Assembly: GCF_009728935.1 (NCBI RefSeq)
Contig: NZ_CP034235.1
Coordinates: forward strand, 3,076,001 to 3,140,000
From: Paenibacillus psychroresistens
GTDB taxonomy: Bacteria > Bacillota > Bacilli > Paenibacillales > NBRC-103111
Length of the DNA: 64,000 nucleotides
Direction: 5' to 3'
Shown: one piece after another, positions 32,292 to 42,246 of the stretch
How the letters are laid out: the number at the start of each line of letters is the position of its first letter
Numbering within the stretch: the first letter of the stretch is position 1
Notes under the pieces: generated by a model
The model's database searches: none
What the model saw: only the letters and a program-made list of their open reading frames with translations
Told to the model about the DNA's origin: nothing
Translations under genes and position numbers: made by a program

Positions 32292-33641
32292 CTATGCTTT
32301 TTTAGGGAAAACCAAATAAATGCTTGTACCTTTGTCTAATTCACTGCTTATTTGCAGGGATCCTCCATGATTTTTCATTACATTATAGCTATAGGTCAAA
32401 CCTAAACCAAAGTTATAGCCACTGCTGCCCTTGGTTGTATAAAAGGGTTCCAGCACTTTGCGTAAATCATTTTTGCTAATCCCTTTTCCCGTATCCTTGA
32501 TTTCAAGAATGAAACCTTTCTTAATATAAGTCAGCAATAGTGTCAAAAATCCGCCGTGTGGCATCGCTTCAGTGGCATTGATCAATAAATTGGCTAACAT
32601 TTCCTTGATTTGCGATTCATCCGCACGGATTACAGCATCAGTAGGCACTGAGACTTGGACAGTATAAGCTTCCAAGTAAGGTGAAATCGTATCTTGAACC
32701 TCTTGAATCAGTGGCGCAAGTGCAACCTCGCTAAACACGGGTGACTCATCTTTTGTATGCTTATGTACATTATTAATTAAATCGTAAATATGTTCAGTCG
32801 AAGATAACATCACCTGAAGATCAGCTAATAGCTCGGTGTGTCCAGCTTCGAGGGATTGTCTTCGTATTTTAGCACCGAATAAGCGCATTTTCCCGACATC
32901 ATTTTTTATGCTGTGATTCATGAGTGCCGTTCCCGAGGTAATTGCCTTTAATGTAGAATCTAATTTACGTGCTTCAACAAACAATTGAATACCCATGAAG
33001 CCATTCTTTATTATCGAATAGACGAAGTATGGAACCACGAACAATAATACCCAGATATTATATCGCCACATTTGTAAAAAACCAATAGCTGGGAAGACAT
33101 AACTAAAAATCGCAACAGCAAGCACAGGAGGAAAAAGTACCATACACGTAATAAGATGACGCTGCTTCTGAATAGGGAGCACTTCTTGGCGAAGGGCAAT
33201 GATGATCGATCCCGCCACTAAATAGGGAATCACCCACCAGACAACGATCGAATAGGTGATGGGATATAACAGTGTATAGGCAGGGGTAAATAACAAGCAT
33301 GCAGCGATTGGTATCAGGAGAAAATAAGCTAATTGCTTACGAATCCGATAACTGACGAGTGTCGAATGATAATAAAGCGCTAGCATCATATAGCTATAAG
33401 GTAGTCCGTAATAGCAGGTTAATGAACAGATAATTTTTAATTGAGTGAGCAATGGTAACATGAAATGACCCGTATCCAGTCCTGTGATATACGGAATTAG
33501 ATCGTTATCGAGCACAGCTCCCAAAGCACCACAACCACCAGTGAAGACAAACACACTTAACCAACGCATAACGATAGACTTTGTATCCAATATTAAAAAA
33601 ACAGCCGCAATCAACCACAAAACGATGAAAACTATTAACAT
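32292..33641 (-). CDS. Sensor histidine kinase with multi-span N-terminus
   Basis: 449 residues. Seven or so membrane helices in residues 1-215, then a cytoplasmic kinase: the His in TALMNHSIKNDVGKMRLFG, N-box ANLLINATEAMPHGG, G-boxes DTGKGISKNDL and GLGLTYSYNVMKNHGG. Cognate kinase of the response regulator downstream. The membrane part has no known ligand-binding domain. Confidence 0.9.
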   Translation of the reverse strand: MLIVFIVLWLIAAVFLILDTKSIVMRWLSVFVFTGGCGALGAVLDNDLIPYITGLDTGHFMLPLLTQLKIICSLTCYYGLPYSYMMLALYYHSTLVSYRIRKQLAYFLLIPIAACLLFTPAYTLLYPITYSIVVWWVIPYLVAGSIIIALRQEVLPIQKQRHLITCMVLFPPVLAVAIFSYVFPAIGFLQMWRYNIWVLLFVVPYFVYSIIKNGFMGIQLFVEARKLDSTLKAITSGTALMNHSIKNDVGKMRLFGAKIRRQSLEAGHTELLADLQVMLSSTEHIYDLINNVHKHTKDESPVFSEVALAPLIQEVQDTISPYLEAYTVQVSVPTDAVIRADESQIKEMLANLLINATEAMPHGGFLTLLLTYIKKGFILEIKDTGKGISKNDLRKVLEPFYTTKGSSGYNFGLGLTYSYNVMKNHGGSLQISSELDKGTSIYLVFPKKA

Positions 33642-33754
33642 AAAGGCCAGTGCTCCTGAACAATTTTAATATTATTGTTACACGGTGGCATTATATTAAC
33701 AAGGATAATTTTCCATCTGTTTTTTCTGCATGGAATGATAACATTTAAATATAA

Positions 33755-33797
33755 AAATAACCTTTATGATCAGTAAATGACCATAGAGGTTATTTTG
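33755..33797 (-). terminator. Terminator of the GH127 gene
   Basis: Minus strand AAATAACCT..ATG / CAT..AGGTTATTTTT. It has A- and T-runs on both sides, so it could act both ways. Confidence 0.8.
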
Positions 33798-33815
33798 CTT
33801 CAATTCGATGTGACT

Positions 33816-35783
33816 TTATACAGTCCGAATCCACACAGACATTTCTCCAGGTTCAGCTCTATTGCCCCAAAGATAGTAGGGGATAGCTTTGATTCGTAGT
33901 GGTGCGACATTCTTCTTCAAAGGCCGATAAAGCTCCTCGCTCCAATCCTCGGCAGCTTCAACGGAAGCATCAGCTTCAATAACAACAATACCGCCAAGTA
34001 AATTAGCGTCAAATGCTGCCGTTAATTTGGAGTTCGTTGCAAGTGAAATCGATGCAAGCTGCTGACCATTATCGATTTCCTCCAGACAGTATACAAGCGG
34101 TCCTCTTTGAATCGCTGCTTTACCAGCGTTCGAACGCACGCTTGGGTTAGCTTGAATAAGCTGAACCGTCATTGGCAGGTCCAGTAAAACGGTATCTCCA
34201 TCATTCCAAATGCGATTAATAAGTACATAGCCATTTACTATCTTTAGGTTTTCTATAAGCTCGCCATTCACATGAAGCTTTATACGGTCAGACCAGCCTG
34301 GAATCCGAAAAGCTAGGGTGAAATTCTGGCTGTTTTGAGGTGAAACTATGAACTTTATGCTGCCATCCCATGGATAATTTGACTCCTGCTGAAGCTGAAT
34401 CTGATTATTCTTAAGCTCAATTGTTGCTTCTCCACCGATATATAGATGGGTGTAGATAGTATCTTCATTAGAAGAATAGATATATTCAGCCAAGGATGCA
34501 ATTAGCCGAGCAACATTTGGCGGACAGCAAGAGCATCCAAACCATTTCTGGCGTACAGCTTTTACATGGTGGCGCGAAGGATTGCTTTCACTCGCTTGAG
34601 GCCAAACCTCCAATGGATTGACGTAAAAATAATGTTTGCCGTCCAGTGACATGCTTCCGATGACATTATTGTAGAGTGCTCGTTCCATTACATCAGCATA
34701 TTCGCTTTTTACTTCGAGCTGCAGCATACGTTGTGCGAAGAATATTAGGCCGATTGACGCACAGGTTTCTGCATAAATAGTATCGTTAGGCAGATCATAA
34801 TCAAAGGTAAAGGCTTCTCCATGATGAGTAGTTCCAATACCGCCAGTAATATACATCTGTTTATGCACCATGCTCTTCCATAACCTTAAGCAGGATTCTT
34901 TTAACTCTTGATCCTCTGTTAGGATTGCTAAATCTGCCATTGCCGAATACATATAAACAGCTCTTACAGCGTGTCCTACTGCATCCTTTTGTTCTCTAAC
35001 TGGAAGGTGACTTTGCGTGTAAATCAAATTGGGCGTTGAAACGACTATACCGGGCTGCCAATGTGTAATTCTTCCTCTTTTCTCAAACTCCTGAAGTAGA
35101 TAGGATGGAGCAACTCCTCTTTCATCAATAAAGTATTTGCTAAGATTAAGATATTTCGCCGCTCCAGTTACATGATAAAGCTTAATTAACGCAAGCTCTA
35201 TTTCCTGATGACCATCGTAAGCTTTTATTTTTCCAGCTTCCAATCCAAAAACGGAATCTATTAAATCTGCATAACGACACATAACATCCAAAAGCTTTCT
35301 TTTACCAGTTGCTTGATAGTAGGCTACAGCAGCTTCGATCATATGTCCCGCACAATATAATTCATGGCAGTCGAACAAATTAGTCCAGCGTTTGCCTGGT
35401 TCCTTCAAGGTGAAATAAGTATTTAAATAACCATCTGGCTGCTGTGCCAGAGCAATAATGTCAATTACTTCATCGGCCAGCTGCTCTAAATGCGGATCGG
35501 GAGTTAAAGCTAAAGAATATCCAACGGCTTCCAGCCATTTTGCAATATCGCTGTCTTGAAAAACCATGCCTCCGAATTCACCTTGCGCTAAACCAGCAGC
35601 AATTCTAAAATTCTGAATCGCATAACTAGGCTCGGCATCGGAAATCCGATCATTCAGCGCTTCCCATTGATAGGGGATAACGACTTCTCTAACTAATTTT
35701 GTATAATGAGACCAAAAATGATTGTTGATGCTTACCTGCTTGAGGGGGACAGCTTTCGATTGTGTAAACATGGATGGGATCAA
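33816..35783 (-). CDS. Glycoside hydrolase family 127 (beta-L-arabinofuranosidase-like)
   Basis: 655 residues, no signal peptide, so cytoplasmic. GH127 signatures: QEIELALIKLYHVTG, TYAETCASIGLIFF region (with the AETC acid segment) and KWFGCSCCPPNVARLIASL, which carries the Cys cluster of the zinc site and nucleophile. The family releases beta-L-arabinofuranose from arabino-oligosaccharides. Start uncertain: TTG 35783 lies close to GAAAGG, ATG 35771 is further away. Divergent from an AraC regulator. Confidence 0.9.
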   Translation of the reverse strand: MIPSMFTQSKAVPLKQVSINNHFWSHYTKLVREVVIPYQWEALNDRISDAEPSYAIQNFRIAAGLAQGEFGGMVFQDSDIAKWLEAVGYSLALTPDPHLEQLADEVIDIIALAQQPDGYLNTYFTLKEPGKRWTNLFDCHELYCAGHMIEAAVAYYQATGKRKLLDVMCRYADLIDSVFGLEAGKIKAYDGHQEIELALIKLYHVTGAAKYLNLSKYFIDERGVAPSYLLQEFEKRGRITHWQPGIVVSTPNLIYTQSHLPVREQKDAVGHAVRAVYMYSAMADLAILTEDQELKESCLRLWKSMVHKQMYITGGIGTTHHGEAFTFDYDLPNDTIYAETCASIGLIFFAQRMLQLEVKSEYADVMERALYNNVIGSMSLDGKHYFYVNPLEVWPQASESNPSRHHVKAVRQKWFGCSCCPPNVARLIASLAEYIYSSNEDTIYTHLYIGGEATIELKNNQIQLQQESNYPWDGSIKFIVSPQNSQNFTLAFRIPGWSDRIKLHVNGELIENLKIVNGYVLINRIWNDGDTVLLDLPMTVQLIQANPSVRSNAGKAAIQRGPLVYCLEEIDNGQQLASISLATNSKLTAAFDANLLGGIVVIEADASVEAAEDWSEELYRPLKKNVAPLRIKAIPYYLWGNRAEPGEMSVWIRTV

Positions 35784-35909
35784 CTGCCTTTCTTCTGTTC
35801 TACTAAATTTTGCTTTCTAAATATTATTTTATAGCTTATCATGAAGGAAAAATAGCATGGATTTGAACTTGAATTGATACTATTTAACACTCTACGGAGG
35901 TAACTGATA

Positions 35910-36788
35910 ATGGATTTAAACAGCTTATTAACCATAATATCGCCACCGATGCCTTATTATATGGATATAGGAAAGGTTACCTATCAACCTGGTGATAAGC
36001 ATCCAGATCGCAAGAATTTAGGTGTGTTTGATTTTATTTTTGTTATAAAAGGCTGCCTTTTTATTGGCGAGGAAGATCAACGCTTTGAAGTATCTGCAGG
36101 TCAATCTTTAATTTTACTTCCGGATAAATATCATTATTCTGTTAAACCGATTGAAGAAGAAACCGTATTCTATTGGATTCATTTTCAAGTAACAGGGGAG
36201 TGGCAAGAAATTCTGACTAACGCTGCTTCTCTTTTAAACAAATCTCCAGCGCAGCCAAATGATCGTAGTTTAACTGGAGAAACTTACGCTATTTCAATAC
36301 GAAAATACGAAACAATGACGATTCCTGAACAAATTTATACCTTATTAGAGCAGTTAATGGAGCTTTCCTACCTGAGCCGATCTGCTTCGTTTTGGCAGCA
36401 GCAGATCTTGTTTGTGCAATTACTGAAAACAATGGATAAAGGGCAGAAAGCGGATTACAGTTCACCTGCAGTAATTGTAGCTGATAAAATTGAAGCTTAT
36501 ATTAAGGGGAATTATCGGAATGAGATTACGAATGATAGCTTGGCTGAAGTCCTGCATTTCCATCCAAACTATTTGGCGAGATGCATGAAAAGTATTAATG
36601 GCTGCACGCCTATTGAATATTTAATTAATTATCGACTGGAGCAGGCTAAGCTGCTTCTGATTAAAACAGATAGATCTATTGCACATATAGCCGAGGCGGT
36701 TGGATTTCAATACACGCCTTATTTCTCCAAACGATTTAAAGAGAAAAACGGAATCTCACCTCTGCAATACCGTAAACAATTTGCTTAG
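35910..36788 (+). CDS. AraC-family regulator of the glycosidase locus
   Basis: 292 residues. N-terminal cupin sensing domain (~10-110: GQSLILLPDKYHYSVKPIEEE, FYWIHFQVTG) and a C-terminal AraC HTH pair (DSLAEVLHFHPNYLARCMKS, SIAHIAEAVGFQYTPYFSKRFKE). Divergent from the GH127 gene with 126 bp between, the usual layout for a dedicated activator. ATG 35910 follows CGGAGG. Confidence 0.9.
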   Translation: MDLNSLLTIISPPMPYYMDIGKVTYQPGDKHPDRKNLGVFDFIFVIKGCLFIGEEDQRFEVSAGQSLILLPDKYHYSVKPIEEETVFYWIHFQVTGEWQEILTNAASLLNKSPAQPNDRSLTGETYAISIRKYETMTIPEQIYTLLEQLMELSYLSRSASFWQQQILFVQLLKTMDKGQKADYSSPAVIVADKIEAYIKGNYRNEITNDSLAEVLHFHPNYLARCMKSINGCTPIEYLINYRLEQAKLLLIKTDRSIAHIAEAVGFQYTPYFSKRFKEKNGISPLQYRKQFA

Positions 36789-36802
36789 TGCGGTATGCAA
36801 AA

Positions 36803-36838
36803 AAATCCTGCCCAGCAAAAATCGCTTAAGCAGGATTC
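36803..36838. terminator. Bidirectional terminator between convergent genes
   Basis: AATCCTGC (36804-36811) and GCAGGATT (36830-36837), preceded by an A-run. Separates the AraC and GH43 genes. Confidence 0.75.
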
Positions 36839-36858
36839 AATAGGAGTTTAACTAGAGA

Positions 36859-38376
36859 CTAATTCTTGATAAAAGTCCAATCATCCACCTTAACCCAGTT
36901 GTTCGCGTTAGCCACAGAGTAAACCCCAATTTGCGCAGAGCCATTCGTCACACTGATATTGGAAATTGTAATCTGTGTCCAGCTGCCGATAGCTGTGTTG
37001 ATGGCATAGTCTTTCTCCGTTCCACCGTAGTTCTTAACATAAATTTGAGCCGTAGTCTGTCCACCGCTGCTTTGAACCCAAGCTTTCAAAGTATAGGTTC
37101 CATTCGGCAGATTGGTGAGAGTCTGATAGGAGCTGGCGCTGTAAGCTGCTGAGCTTTTCTGCTGTAATGCCCATCTACCGGTATGTCCTCCGGCAATATT
37201 GCTGTTAGGATCGGTTGTTACGTTCTTCCAATTAGTCCATCCTGCCAAAACAATCTGCGATACCCGATCAGCCTCATAACTCGGATTTCGCGCATAGTTG
37301 TTGCCGCTGCCTACGGTCCAAGTACCCGCAGCAGCGTCTAGATTAAATTGACTTAAGGAATTTAAAGTAGGAGTTGTCCCGCTAAATGAGATTGGCATCC
37401 ATTGATTGTAGCCAATTCCATTGCCTGCGAAGTCGCTCCAACGGTCACCTCCGAATAATATGGTTGTGCCCGAGGTTCCTTGAACACTGACGAAAAGCCC
37501 TGTTTGCGTTACATGCGAGAAGTCGGCATCCGTATTATTCATAACCGCTTCGCTTGAATAGGGACCAAGTATGTTGGTGGCTGTAATATAGTACGCATGA
37601 GAAGCATTCCAACCATGCAAATCCGAGGAAGCTAAATAATAGACTCCGTTGTATTTAAACATGGCATTGCCTTCACGGCCTCCTAATGAGCTATTAAAAA
37701 CATTGGTTGCCGGTTCAATATTAAGATAATCGGAGGTACGAAGAGGTGCCACATAGAGGTGGCTGCGTCCTTGTGCATTACTAAATACTAAGTAAGGTTT
37801 ACCATCGGTATCAATAAAAATAGTTTGATCTCCCGTTCCAGCAGTAACTACATTTGTAATGTTTGCTTGAACATGATCAAAAGTAAAGGTTCCTGTTGGT
37901 GTGCTGCTAGTAGCGAATGCTACGCCACTGCCAGCTGGTCCCGCATATTGTGTGAGTAATACATATTTTTGTGTAGTGCTGTTGTATACGACTCCAAGTC
38001 TGCCTACCCAATCGGCATCCCAAGTAGAGCCGTTCGTGGCTCCAGTGATTACGTTGTTCTGGAACGTCCAATGAACCAAATCCGTGGATGAATAGCAGGT
38101 GACCGCACTAAAGCTGGTATCGCTGTTCTTAGCTGTTGGATTATTGTAATACGTTACAGCGCCGCCATACTTGACACCATACCAGTAGTAAGTGCTGCCA
38201 ACCTTAAGCACGTGGCCGCCTTGCGAATAGATCGGATTGTTTGAAGTGTCCTTCCAGAACACATCATTGGTAAGCGTTTGGCTTGAAGCACTGGCTGTGG
38301 CACCTAGGGAAAAAGCGGCAGTAAAGAGCAGCAGAAAGCATTGGAGCAGGGTGAAGAGTTTAACTTGATTTCTCAT
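36859..38376 (-). CDS. Secreted GH43-like hydrolase with C-terminal carbohydrate-binding domain
   Basis: 505 residues from ATG 38376 (GAAAGGATG upstream). Signal peptide (FLLLFTAAFSLGATASA). Residues ~30-340 form a five-bladed beta-propeller; PIYSQGGHVLKVGSTYYWYG is like the exo-beta-1,3-galactanase subfamily (GH43_24), which has this start and not the NPxxxD of arabinanases. Later EGNAMFKYNGVYYL (candidate acid Glu) and GGDRWSD. Residues ~365-505 are a CBM4/9-22-like beta-sandwich (NPSYEADRVS, LPNGTYTLKAWVQSSG). It would act on exported polysaccharide. Subfamily assignment by pattern only. Confidence 0.82.
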   Translation of the reverse strand: MRNQVKLFTLLQCFLLLFTAAFSLGATASASSQTLTNDVFWKDTSNNPIYSQGGHVLKVGSTYYWYGVKYGGAVTYYNNPTAKNSDTSFSAVTCYSSTDLVHWTFQNNVITGATNGSTWDADWVGRLGVVYNSTTQKYVLLTQYAGPAGSGVAFATSSTPTGTFTFDHVQANITNVVTAGTGDQTIFIDTDGKPYLVFSNAQGRSHLYVAPLRTSDYLNIEPATNVFNSSLGGREGNAMFKYNGVYYLASSDLHGWNASHAYYITATNILGPYSSEAVMNNTDADFSHVTQTGLFVSVQGTSGTTILFGGDRWSDFAGNGIGYNQWMPISFSGTTPTLNSLSQFNLDAAAGTWTVGSGNNYARNPSYEADRVSQIVLAGWTNWKNVTTDPNSNIAGGHTGRWALQQKSSAAYSASSYQTLTNLPNGTYTLKAWVQSSGGQTTAQIYVKNYGGTEKDYAINTAIGSWTQITISNISVTNGSAQIGVYSVANANNWVKVDDWTFIKN

Positions 38377-38723
38377 GGTTAACATCCTTTCAATTTGGGA
38401 TAACTTCAATTCTGGACTGTATGCCCTCTACAAATATCTCCTTTCCTAGTTATCATAAAAAAGTCTATAATGAGCTTACTCACACATTATAAAACGCTTT
38501 CATGGACTTAATTAAGCTTATAAACTTACGATTTTCTTTGATTTGCTATGATTCGAGGGTAAACGGCTAAGCCGATCTTTTGGACGGATTCGTTTGCCAA
38601 GGAATATCTGCGGAAAGTATAGAATTATATACTTTCTGATATTCGGAGAAAAGAATCGCACCTTAGGTTTTCTAAGGAAATAGTAGGATTTTAGCCTGTT
38701 TATTTAGATCAGGTGGTGTAAAA
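38377..38723. promoter_or_regulatory. Divergent control region of the GH43 and YesN genes
   Basis: The 347-bp gap holds a minus-strand cre-like site ATGAAAGCGTTTTATA (~38487-38502, one mismatch to WTGNAANCGNWNNCW), suggesting catabolite control of the GH43 gene. It also holds a perfect inverted repeat GAAAGTATA-GAATTA-TATACTTTC (38613-38636) that could be an operator or hairpin upstream of the YesN gene. Confidence 0.55.
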
Positions 38724-40361
38724 TTGAAAGGAGCTATTTCTCTAATTGGGGGGTTGAAGGCGATAAAACTGCTAATTGTAGATGATGAAACCAGGACGAG
38801 AGAGCTGCTGAGAAATCATATCCATTGGCAGAGTATAGGAATTGTTGAAGTCCAAACAGCCCGAAACGGCTTGCTTGCGCTTGAAATAGCGATGCAATGG
38901 AAGCCCGATATAATACTGTGTGATGTGTTAATGCCGAAGATGAACGGAATTGATTTTGCTCGCAAATATCGGGAGCATGATGTGGATTGTAAAATTATTT
39001 TTCTAAGTGGCTTCTCAGATAAAGAATATTTAATGTCAGCGATCCACCTCAAGGCTCAAACATATCTTGAAAAACCAGTCAATCTAGATGAGGTTCGATC
39101 CGCGGTTGAATCGGCAATTCAACTGCGGAGCATTGAACTAGTCAAACAAACAGAGGAAACGAAGATGCTGGAGGATTATGATCGCAGCTTGCCGGTTCTG
39201 CGCCGAGAGATGGTCCGCAAGCTCATAACGGACCCTTCCTCTAAGCATGTTGCCCCAGCACTGCGCAGTCAGGATACCTTTCTCCTTCCAAGTGAAGGAC
39301 CTTATACGGTAGCAGCAGCTATGTTATTCTGGAATCCGAGTGATTTGCCTCAAGAACCAGCTCTCGTACAGGAGCTGCTGTTGGATGCATTTAATCAAAA
39401 CACATTTTTTATATCTCAGAAGATATTGTGTGGTTTCAATGCTCATCATTTAATGGTTCTGATCATACCGGGTTCATATGGAAGTACGTACCGGGAAGGC
39501 CGCGAATTTATAGAGGAAGTCACATCCGAATTAAAGACGTTAGTTGGCGATTTAATTAATCTCAGATTGGGTATTGGAAAACCGGCACATTCCATTACGG
39601 ATATTCCGAATGCTTATAAAAGTGCGTTGCTCGCTAGCAGCTTGCAATTCTATGGAAATGCGGCTAAACCGATGTTTTTCGATGCTGTGGGGAATAACCA
39701 ACCCATTGAAACCGATTGGACAAAAATTCGCATCTTGCGTGAAAAATTGAAGGATAAAGATATTGCGGGAACGAGGGCTATGATCCAAGACTGGACTCTG
39801 TATGCCCATAAGCAGCTGGATTTGAATATTATCCGTCTTAAGGATACGTATTTTCAGTTTCTATTTACAATAGTGGAAACAGCCATTCTGCTAGGTTATG
39901 CCGAACAAACAGAGGACATGGAACGAGGCTATATCTGGAAGGAAATGGAGCGGATTCCCAGCCTCGAAGCTTTGAAAAGGTATGTGTTAGAATTTCTTGA
40001 TTTGTATGTCCGGAGTATGACTGAAAAAGATTCTATTGGGATGGGAAAAATGCGTGAGATTATTAAATATATCCGCTTGCATTGCAATGAAAGGTCATTT
40101 ACTATCCGTGTAATTGCCGATCACTGCAAGCTTAGTGAAACATATCTTAGCTCTTATTTCAAGAAGCAGCAGGGGATAACAATTAAAGAGTACATTACAG
40201 AGTTGAGATTAAATAATGCTAAGGAATTGCTGCGGAATATGGACTTGAAGTTATATGAGGTAGCAGATCAGCTTGGTTTTGAGGATGCTAATTATTTCAC
40301 TACTTTTTTTAAGCGTTATGAAGGCTCGACTCCATCCGAGTATCGGGAGCGGTTGACCTAA
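38724..40361 (+). CDS. YesN-type response regulator (receiver + AraC HTH)
   Basis: 545 residues. Receiver domain (KLLIVDDETRTRELLRNHI, phospho-Asp in DIILCDVLMPKMNG), a ~270-residue middle region, and a C-terminal AraC HTH (RVIADHCKLSETYLSSYFKKQQG, YEVADQLGFEDANYFTTFFKR). TTG 38724 follows AGGTGGTG. Its stop overlaps the kinase start. It should activate the neighbouring transporter and glycosidase genes on sensing an extracellular sugar. Confidence 0.9.
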   Translation: MKGAISLIGGLKAIKLLIVDDETRTRELLRNHIHWQSIGIVEVQTARNGLLALEIAMQWKPDIILCDVLMPKMNGIDFARKYREHDVDCKIIFLSGFSDKEYLMSAIHLKAQTYLEKPVNLDEVRSAVESAIQLRSIELVKQTEETKMLEDYDRSLPVLRREMVRKLITDPSSKHVAPALRSQDTFLLPSEGPYTVAAAMLFWNPSDLPQEPALVQELLLDAFNQNTFFISQKILCGFNAHHLMVLIIPGSYGSTYREGREFIEEVTSELKTLVGDLINLRLGIGKPAHSITDIPNAYKSALLASSLQFYGNAAKPMFFDAVGNNQPIETDWTKIRILREKLKDKDIAGTRAMIQDWTLYAHKQLDLNIIRLKDTYFQFLFTIVETAILLGYAEQTEDMERGYIWKEMERIPSLEALKRYVLEFLDLYVRSMTEKDSIGMGKMREIIKYIRLHCNERSFTIRVIADHCKLSETYLSSYFKKQQGITIKEYITELRLNNAKELLRNMDLKLYEVADQLGFEDANYFTTFFKRYEGSTPSEYRERLT

Positions 40362-42175
40362 TGAAACGAAACTTGAAATTTTTCTCTAATTTAAGCATCC
40401 GCTACAAGCTGTTTGCCTCTTATGTTGTGGTCATTACCATTCCATTCCTTATTTTGTTATCGATTCATATCCACACCACTCAAAAAGAAAACACAGATGC
40501 TGCTTTTTTTGCTGCCCAGAAAATGCTTGAGGAAACCAAATCCTATCTGCAATATAAATCTCAAGCCATTATTGAAATACTAAACTACATAGCATTTGAT
40601 AGCTTGGTACAGTCTAGTGTGGCGGCGGATTCGAAATCCTATGAGGATATTAATTCGTGGCATATGAATGCTTTGCAGCTCACCCGGTTAATTAATCAGT
40701 TCCGTTATAATGAAGATATTGAGAAAATTCAGCTTTATATGAAACGCGGTTTAGCAGGAGCGACAGAAAATATTGACTTTATGAATTTGTCGAAGCTTGA
40801 AGCCAGTCCATGGTTTCAGCCATTTAAAGACTCGAATGTTGCCTTTGGATGGTTTTCCTCATCCTTCATAGATAAAAGCGCAAGTGACCAAGAAATAACG
40901 GTCATGAGGAAGGTTCCCAATTCACATAACATTCAACAATTCGATGGGATTGTTAGCGGACGAATTAAGAAAGACGCTATGCAGTCCGTTCTCAATCATG
41001 CGATTTTCACACCGCATTCTACGGCATTACTCTTCAATGAACACGGGGATTTGTTAAGCTCCTCGATTCATTTCCCTTTGGAAGCCAATCCTATTCAGGA
41101 TATTTATCAAATTTATCAGCTTTCTGGTAAAGAAGTTTATTGGAACGAAGCTTATTCTATTCATAACAAACGATATCTTTTAGGTGTACGCAGCATCCCT
41201 CATAGTGATATGAAGGTTGCTTTAATCGTACCGTATTCGGACATTCTAGATAGCAGTATTAAAGCTCGAAATAGAATTATTTTTATCTATTTATGGATTA
41301 TTCCTTTCGCATTTCCTCTATCCTTCGTTATTGCAGCATCAGCTTCAAAGCGGATCTTACGCTTAATTTCTTATGTTCGAAAGGTGAAACATGGGAACTT
41401 TCAGGTTGCCCCTCTGCCTGCGAATGAAGATGAAATTGGAGAATTAACTCGCAACTTTAATGGCATGGTCAACAATATTTCTAATTTAATGGATGAGACT
41501 TATCTGCTAGGGCGTGAAGTCAAGAATCAAGAGCTAAAAGCGCTGCAAGCTCAAATCAATCCTCATTTTTTGTATAACACATTAGACCTGATTAACGTCA
41601 TGGCTATTGAATCGGGAACATCTGATATCTCAAAAGTCGTCATGGAGCTTGCGACTTTTTATAAGCTTAGTTTGTCAAATGGTGATGAGTATGTAACCCT
41701 GGAAAGTGAGCTTAAACACGTAGAAGCCTATGTGCGGATTCAGAATATGAGATTTGGCCATTCCATTCTGTTACAGCTCGAAGTATCTCGTGATCTATAT
41801 GCATTCATCCTGCCAAAAATTCTACTGCAGCCTTTGGTGGAGAATGCGATTATCCATGGCATTATGGAAAAAGAGCCTGAGCAAGGAACTATTCGGATTT
41901 CAGCTCGGATGGAGAACAGTGATATCTTAATCGCTGTGGAGGATGATGGTATAGGTATGGATCAGACACGCATAGCGGATATTTACAAAGGAAATAGCTC
42001 GAAAGCCAAAGGAGGCGGCTATGGCGTCCGCAACATCGAGGAAAGATTGAAGCTTGCGTTTGGAGCAGCCTATGGCTTGAAATTTGAGAGTGTACTAAAT
42101 AAAGGGACATGTGTGGTTATTCGTATTCCAGCACAAGAAACCAGAAGAGAAATCAGCTTGGAAATTCAAAGATAA
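40361..42175 (+). CDS. YesM-type sensor histidine kinase
   Basis: 604 residues. Membrane spans at ~15-37 and ~305-327 enclose an extracellular sensing domain of about 265 residues. HAMP (~328-380), the His in LQAQINPHFLYNTLDLIN, and a C-terminal ATPase domain (LVENAIIHGI, EDDGIGMD, GGYGVRNIEERLKLAFG). Pairs with YesN in one transcript (TAATG overlap). Confidence 0.92.
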   Translation: MKRNLKFFSNLSIRYKLFASYVVVITIPFLILLSIHIHTTQKENTDAAFFAAQKMLEETKSYLQYKSQAIIEILNYIAFDSLVQSSVAADSKSYEDINSWHMNALQLTRLINQFRYNEDIEKIQLYMKRGLAGATENIDFMNLSKLEASPWFQPFKDSNVAFGWFSSSFIDKSASDQEITVMRKVPNSHNIQQFDGIVSGRIKKDAMQSVLNHAIFTPHSTALLFNEHGDLLSSSIHFPLEANPIQDIYQIYQLSGKEVYWNEAYSIHNKRYLLGVRSIPHSDMKVALIVPYSDILDSSIKARNRIIFIYLWIIPFAFPLSFVIAASASKRILRLISYVRKVKHGNFQVAPLPANEDEIGELTRNFNGMVNNISNLMDETYLLGREVKNQELKALQAQINPHFLYNTLDLINVMAIESGTSDISKVVMELATFYKLSLSNGDEYVTLESELKHVEAYVRIQNMRFGHSILLQLEVSRDLYAFILPKILLQPLVENAIIHGIMEKEPEQGTIRISARMENSDILIAVEDDGIGMDQTRIADIYKGNSSKAKGGGYGVRNIEERLKLAFGAAYGLKFESVLNKGTCVVIRIPAQETRREISLEIQR

Positions 42176-42246
42176 TCGAAGGTTTTCCTAGTACGTCACC
42201 TATCCATTCCCAACTATAATAAAGCTACATATAAACGGGGTGGTGA

